This document shows, one piece after another, positions 6,291-9,198 of a stretch of DNA of 9,198 nt (position 1 is the first letter of the stretch; each line of letters begins with the position of its first letter). The notes under the pieces are model-generated. The model was not told the origin of the DNA, searched no databases, and saw nothing but the letters and a program-made list of their open reading frames with translations. Both the position numbers and the translations under genes were made by a program. The DNA comes from an uncultured Planctomycetaceae bacterium (GTDB lineage: Bacteria > Planctomycetota > Planctomycetia > Pirellulales > JACPPG01): positions 1 through 9,198 of the forward strand of contig CAMFLN010000068.1 of the NCBI GenBank assembly GCA_945957305.1. The letters run 5' to 3'.

Positions 6291-8060
6291 ATGTCGTACC
6301 GTTCCTTCAAACGCGTCCTGGGCGAGACCAGCCTGGAACGGAAGTGCCGATTCCTGTTCGGCGCCTGCTTGTTGTTGCTGATCACCGGCAGCTTCTGGTG
6401 GTACGGCAAGCAGACCGAAGAACTGGTCTACAAACAGAACCCCGGCAAGGGGCGCCTGATTGTAGACACGGTGTTGACGCGCACGCATTGGGAGAAGTTG
6501 GAGACGAACGAAGCGTTCAAAAAGATCGTTCCCCTGTTCAGCGAGGACCTGGAGCAGCAGGACTTTACCTACCGCTTCATCGGACTGACCTCGGCGCCGG
6601 CGATCGTGAAGCCCGAGAATGCTTTCGAGCGGCGCTTGATCGAAAACTTCATGAACTCCAAGCCGGTCGATGGCGAACCGGAGTTCGAAGGGCGCTTTTC
6701 GGCCGACGGGTCCGAATATCACTATTACCAGCCGATCCGCGTGCAGGATTCGTGCACCATCGTGTGCCATCGCCCCGCGGCCAGTGCCGTGGGCGGGGAC
6801 CCCAGCGTCTCGGTGGCGGGCTTGGGAAGTTTGGGTGTCTCCTACGGTCGGGCGCCCCAGCCTGGGGATCTGATTTCCGTGGCCCGCGTCGATATTCCCA
6901 ACGACCCCACGCGGCTGGACCTGGCCAAGAATCGTGCGATCCTGCTGAGCACGGCCATCGTCACGGTATTTCTGGCGATGGTGGCTTCCTACATCATTGT
7001 GCGCTATGTCATCGTCAAACCGCTGAAGCATTTGCGTGACGTCAGCGATTCGGTCAGCCGCGGCAACGTCGAACAGCGCGCCGATATTCATACGGCTGAC
7101 GAATTTGAAGAATTGGGCGTGGCGTTCAATCGCATGTTGCGGCATTTGATGACCGCGCAGGAGGAATTGCGCCATTTGAACTTGGATCTGGATACCAAGG
7201 TCGACGAGTTGGCGCAGATGAACATGCGCTTGTTCGAGATGAATCGGCTGAAGAGCGACTTCCTGGCCACGATGAGCCATGAGTTGCGTACTCCGCTCAA
7301 CAGCATCATCGGCTTCAGCGACGTGCTAGGCTCGATCGACTCACTGGACGATCGCCAGAAGCGTTATGTCCAAAACATTCAAAAGTCCGGCAAGATGCTG
7401 CTGGATATGATCAACGATATTCTCGACTTGGCGAAGATCGAAAGTGGCAAGATGGAAGTCCGCCTCAGCGATTTCCCGGTCGATCACGTCATTGTCTCGC
7501 AATGCGACATGGCGCGCCCCCTGACCGAGCGAAAGAACATCGACCTGGACGTCGAGGTCGCCGCTGGGCTGCCGGAATTGCACCAGGACCAGAGCAAGGT
7601 GCAGCAAATCCTCAACAATCTGCTCTCGAACGCCATCAAGTTCACGCCCGAGGGGGGACGGATCGTGGTCTCGGCCCGGCGCGACATCGGCGGGGATCTG
7701 CTAATGGTGGTGACCGATACGGGTGTCGGCATTGCCGAAGAGGACCAGGTCGCCATCTTCGAGAAATTTCGGCAAGGGCATACCGTCCTCACCGGCGGCG
7801 ACGCCATGACGCGCGAGTTCTCGGGCACGGGCCTTGGCCTATCGATTGTCAAAGAGCTTTGTAAACTATTGGGCGGCGAGATCAGCTTGAAGAGCGAATT
7901 GGGCAAGGGGAGCGAGTTTACGGTCCGCTTGCCGTGGAGCCTGCCGGAACAAGTGCAGTTCGCTTCGGCCATTCCCGCCACGATGCCCACGGCCGAGAGC
8001 ACCGAGCGGACGGAGTTCATTCGTCCCCTGCCGGCCGGCGCCAGCGCGGCGCGCTCTTAG
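6291..8060 (+). CDS. Membrane sensor histidine kinase with periplasmic C-x3-C-H domain
   Basis: 589 residues. Layout: cytoplasmic N-end; membrane helix about 20-38 (FLFGACLLLLITGSFWWYG); periplasmic domain about 39-213; second membrane helix about 214-242; HAMP about 240-290; coiled-coil linker 286-325; HisKA with FLATMSHELRTPLNSI (His330); HATPase_c with N-box NNLLSNAIKFTPEGG (Asn447), G1 VTDTGVGI (Asp476), F-box FEKFRQG (490-496) and G2 GTGLGLSIV (512-520). All catalytic motifs are intact, with no receiver domain; about 40 polar residues follow the ATPase. The periplasmic part (LIVDTVLTRTHWEKL, GRFSADGSEYHYYQPIR, SCTIVCHRP) resembles the DUF3365/Tll0287-like sensor class, in which a CxxCH motif binds haem c. 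Here the motif is C155-x3-C159-H160, one residue longer. It probably senses a redox or small-molecule signal and phosphorylates an unlinked regulator. The start at 6291 has only a weak Shine-Dalgarno (GAGA, 13 bases upstream), but it directly precedes the expected basic N-end. Confidence 0.94.
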   Translation: MSYRSFKRVLGETSLERKCRFLFGACLLLLITGSFWWYGKQTEELVYKQNPGKGRLIVDTVLTRTHWEKLETNEAFKKIVPLFSEDLEQQDFTYRFIGLTSAPAIVKPENAFERRLIENFMNSKPVDGEPEFEGRFSADGSEYHYYQPIRVQDSCTIVCHRPAASAVGGDPSVSVAGLGSLGVSYGRAPQPGDLISVARVDIPNDPTRLDLAKNRAILLSTAIVTVFLAMVASYIIVRYVIVKPLKHLRDVSDSVSRGNVEQRADIHTADEFEELGVAFNRMLRHLMTAQEELRHLNLDLDTKVDELAQMNMRLFEMNRLKSDFLATMSHELRTPLNSIIGFSDVLGSIDSLDDRQKRYVQNIQKSGKMLLDMINDILDLAKIESGKMEVRLSDFPVDHVIVSQCDMARPLTERKNIDLDVEVAAGLPELHQDQSKVQQILNNLLSNAIKFTPEGGRIVVSARRDIGGDLLMVVTDTGVGIAEEDQVAIFEKFRQGHTVLTGGDAMTREFSGTGLGLSIVKELCKLLGGEISLKSELGKGSEFTVRLPWSLPEQVQFASAIPATMPTAESTERTEFIRPLPAGASAARS

Positions 8061-8113
8061 CACGCGCTCCGGCGTTCTGGCCATCGTCCCGTATCCTTCG
8101 CAGTGATCGCCGT

Positions 8114-8584
8114 ATGTCGAAAACGCCCACAGAATCTCACGAAGTGCACCTGTATACCGACGGCGCTTGCAGCGGCAATCCTGGCCCCGGCGGCTGGGCT
8201 TATATTTTGCGTCATCCCGGCTCGGGCAAGGAAGTCGAGCAATCCGGCGCCGAAGAAGTCACGACCAACAACCGCATGGAATTGACGGCCGTCGTGCGCG
8301 GCCTGGAAGCGTTGACGCGGCCGGCCAGCGTCGAGCTATTCACCGACAGCGTCTACGTGGGCAAGGGGCTGACCGAATGGATGCCCAAATGGAAGGCCAA
8401 CGGCTGGCGACGGCGCGAGGGAACGCGCTGGGCTGAGGTGAAGAACGAAGACCTGTGGCGGAAACTCGACGAGCTGATTGCGCGTCATCGACTGAAGTAC
8501 ACGCGCGTCGCCGGGCATAGCGGCCATCCGGAAAATGACCGCTGCGACGAGTTGGCCGTGGCCGCGTATCAGCGCTTTCGTTGA
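8114..8584 (+). CDS. rnhA: Ribonuclease HI
   Basis: 156 residues, essentially the length of the E. coli enzyme. RNase HI cuts the RNA strand of RNA-DNA hybrids, removing R-loops and primers in the cytoplasm. The family pattern is complete: LYTDGACSGNPGPGGW gives Asp16, NNRMEL gives Glu56, FTDSVYV gives Asp78, and VAGHSGHPENDRCDELA gives His135 and Asp145. These correspond to E. coli Asp10, Glu48, Asp70, His124 and Asp134, with the 10-residue His-Asp spacing kept. The basic section KWKANGWRRREGTRW matches the substrate-binding handle. The frame is open back to 7934, but that stretch overlaps the kinase and has no family similarity. The ATG at 8114 lies just before the first strand, although no clear Shine-Dalgarno is seen. 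It begins 53 bases after the kinase stop and ends 33 bases before recG, so cotranscription with the kinase is likely. Confidence 0.96.
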   Translation: MSKTPTESHEVHLYTDGACSGNPGPGGWAYILRHPGSGKEVEQSGAEEVTTNNRMELTAVVRGLEALTRPASVELFTDSVYVGKGLTEWMPKWKANGWRRREGTRWAEVKNEDLWRKLDELIARHRLKYTRVAGHSGHPENDRCDELAVAAYQRFR

Positions 8585-8611
8585 TTGCGTCCGCGCTGCG
8601 GGGGGTAGAAT
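8581..8611 (+). promoter_or_regulatory. Candidate recG promoter, possibly leaderless
   Basis: TAGAAT at 8606-8611 matches the -10 consensus at five of six positions. Upstream, TTGATT (8581-8586) is a possible -35 at a long 19-base spacing, and TTGCGT (8585-8590) is an alternative at a short 15-base spacing. The -10 ends six bases before the recG ATG at 8618, so transcription would start at or next to that ATG. A GGGGG run at 8601-8605 and AGG at 8613-8615 could alternatively act in ribosome binding on a transcript arriving from rnhA. Confidence 0.4.
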
Positions 8612-8617
8612 GAGGCC

Positions 8618-9198
8618 ATGTCTGCTGCCGCGGATAAATCACCCGCCGAATTGTTTGCCACGCCCGTCCAGTTTCTCAAAGGGGTGGGGCCGCAACGCGC
8701 CGAACTACTGCGCAAGTTGGGGCTGGAAACCGCGCGCGATGTGATCTTCTTTTTTCCGCGCGATTACCAGGACCTGACCGACCTGGCCAGTGCCTCGCAG
8801 CTGGCTGATGACACGCTCGTTCGTCTGCATGGCACCGTGGTCGAGCTGGATCAGCGCTCCACGTCCTCGGGAGGAACCATCCTCGGCGCGCTGATTCGCT
8901 GCGCGGGGGGCAATGTCCGGGCCGTGTGGTTCAATCAACCTTTTATGGCCAAACGCCTGCCCGTGGGGCAGGAGTTGCTGTTGTCCGGCAAGGTTCGCTT
9001 GCGCGGCAACGCCTGGGAAATGGTGCACCCCGACCTGCAATACCTGGAAGGGGACGAGGGGGACCCGCGCGGCAAGCTGCTGCCGGTGTATCCTTTGACC
9101 GAAGGCGTACGGCAAGGGCACATGCGGCGCATCGTGGCGAGCGTCGTGGAATCTCTCGTAGCGCACTTGGACGAAGTTTTTCCGGCAGACTATCTGGC
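8618..9198 (+). CDS. recG: ATP-dependent DNA helicase RecG, N-terminal part
   Basis: An open frame of 193 codons from ATG 8618 runs off the window end without a stop, about the first quarter to third of a normal RecG of 680-800 residues. RecG regresses stalled forks and unwinds R-loops, D-loops and Holliday junctions. The visible part is the wedge domain and its approach: PVQFLKGVGPQRAELLRKLGL (17-37) is the helix-hairpin-helix-like entry, ARDVIFFFPRDYQDL (39-53) the conserved link, then the OB-fold with LHGTVVELDQR, VRAVWFNQPFMAKRLPVGQELLLSGKV (100-126), WEMVHPDLQYLEG, and LLPVYPLTEGVRQGHMRRIV (154-173). The LPVYPLTEG motif is highly characteristic of RecG. Walker motifs lie beyond the window. 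The ATG is chosen because it directly precedes the conserved region; an ATG at 8610 is out of frame. It follows rnhA by 33 bases. Confidence 0.94.
   Translation, partial: MSAAADKSPAELFATPVQFLKGVGPQRAELLRKLGLETARDVIFFFPRDYQDLTDLASASQLADDTLVRLHGTVVELDQRSTSSGGTILGALIRCAGGNVRAVWFNQPFMAKRLPVGQELLLSGKVRLRGNAWEMVHPDLQYLEGDEGDPRGKLLPVYPLTEGVRQGHMRRIVASVVESLVAHLDEVFPADYL

Noticed and set aside
6081..7280. A 399-codon open frame on the - strand opposite the membrane kinase.
   Set aside because: It lies antisense to an unmistakable HAMP/HisKA kinase, has no recognisable domain and is rich in H, Q, R and D, the typical shadow of a GC-rich gene.

Overview
The window is GC-rich, densely coding bacterial chromosome. 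Its gene styles (a soluble 'THEFNN' histidine kinase, a lipoprotein with the core 'PPLDRDVFWDQ…EREDRVR', a PriA that opens with 'QQEMFDDLAAPWEADD') and its palindromic intergenic repeats look to me like a planctomycete, probably of the Pirellulales type. That assignment rests on recalled family resemblance, not on a search.

Left part (1-2420). The window opens in the last 40 codons of a histidine kinase on the + strand. About 370 bases with no convincing gene follow, then a small lipoprotein gene (492-1163). Next comes a non-coding stretch holding a short hairpin and a 139-base inverted-repeat element (1258-1396) whose arms are built from 9-base units. A complete soluble histidine kinase lies on the - strand (1503-2420).

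Middle part (2421-3815). Divergent from that kinase is an 85-residue uncharacterised protein (2589-2846) behind a good sigma70-like promoter with a perfect TATAAT. It converges on nadD (3036-3692, - strand), which makes nicotinate-nucleotide adenylyltransferase for NAD synthesis. The 189 bases between the two convergent stops hold a compound palindrome (about 2917-2998), probably a dispersed repeat that may also end transcription from both sides.

Right part (3816-9198). Four + strand genes follow: priA (replication restart helicase), a membrane-bound histidine kinase with a periplasmic domain carrying an unusual C-x3-C-H motif, rnhA (RNase HI), and recG (fork-reversal helicase, cut by the window end). 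PriA, RNase HI and RecG all act on R-loops, D-loops and stalled forks, so this is a functional cluster with a sensor kinase inside it. The kinase has its own candidate promoter after a 150-base gap; rnhA and recG follow at 53 and 33 bases. recG also has a TAGAAT box placed so that its transcript could start at its own ATG.

No tRNA, rRNA, CRISPR array, transposase or phage gene was seen. No novel multi-gene defence or mobile system is evident. The most interesting items are the C-x3-C-H kinase inside the replication-restart cluster and the two structured intergenic repeats.
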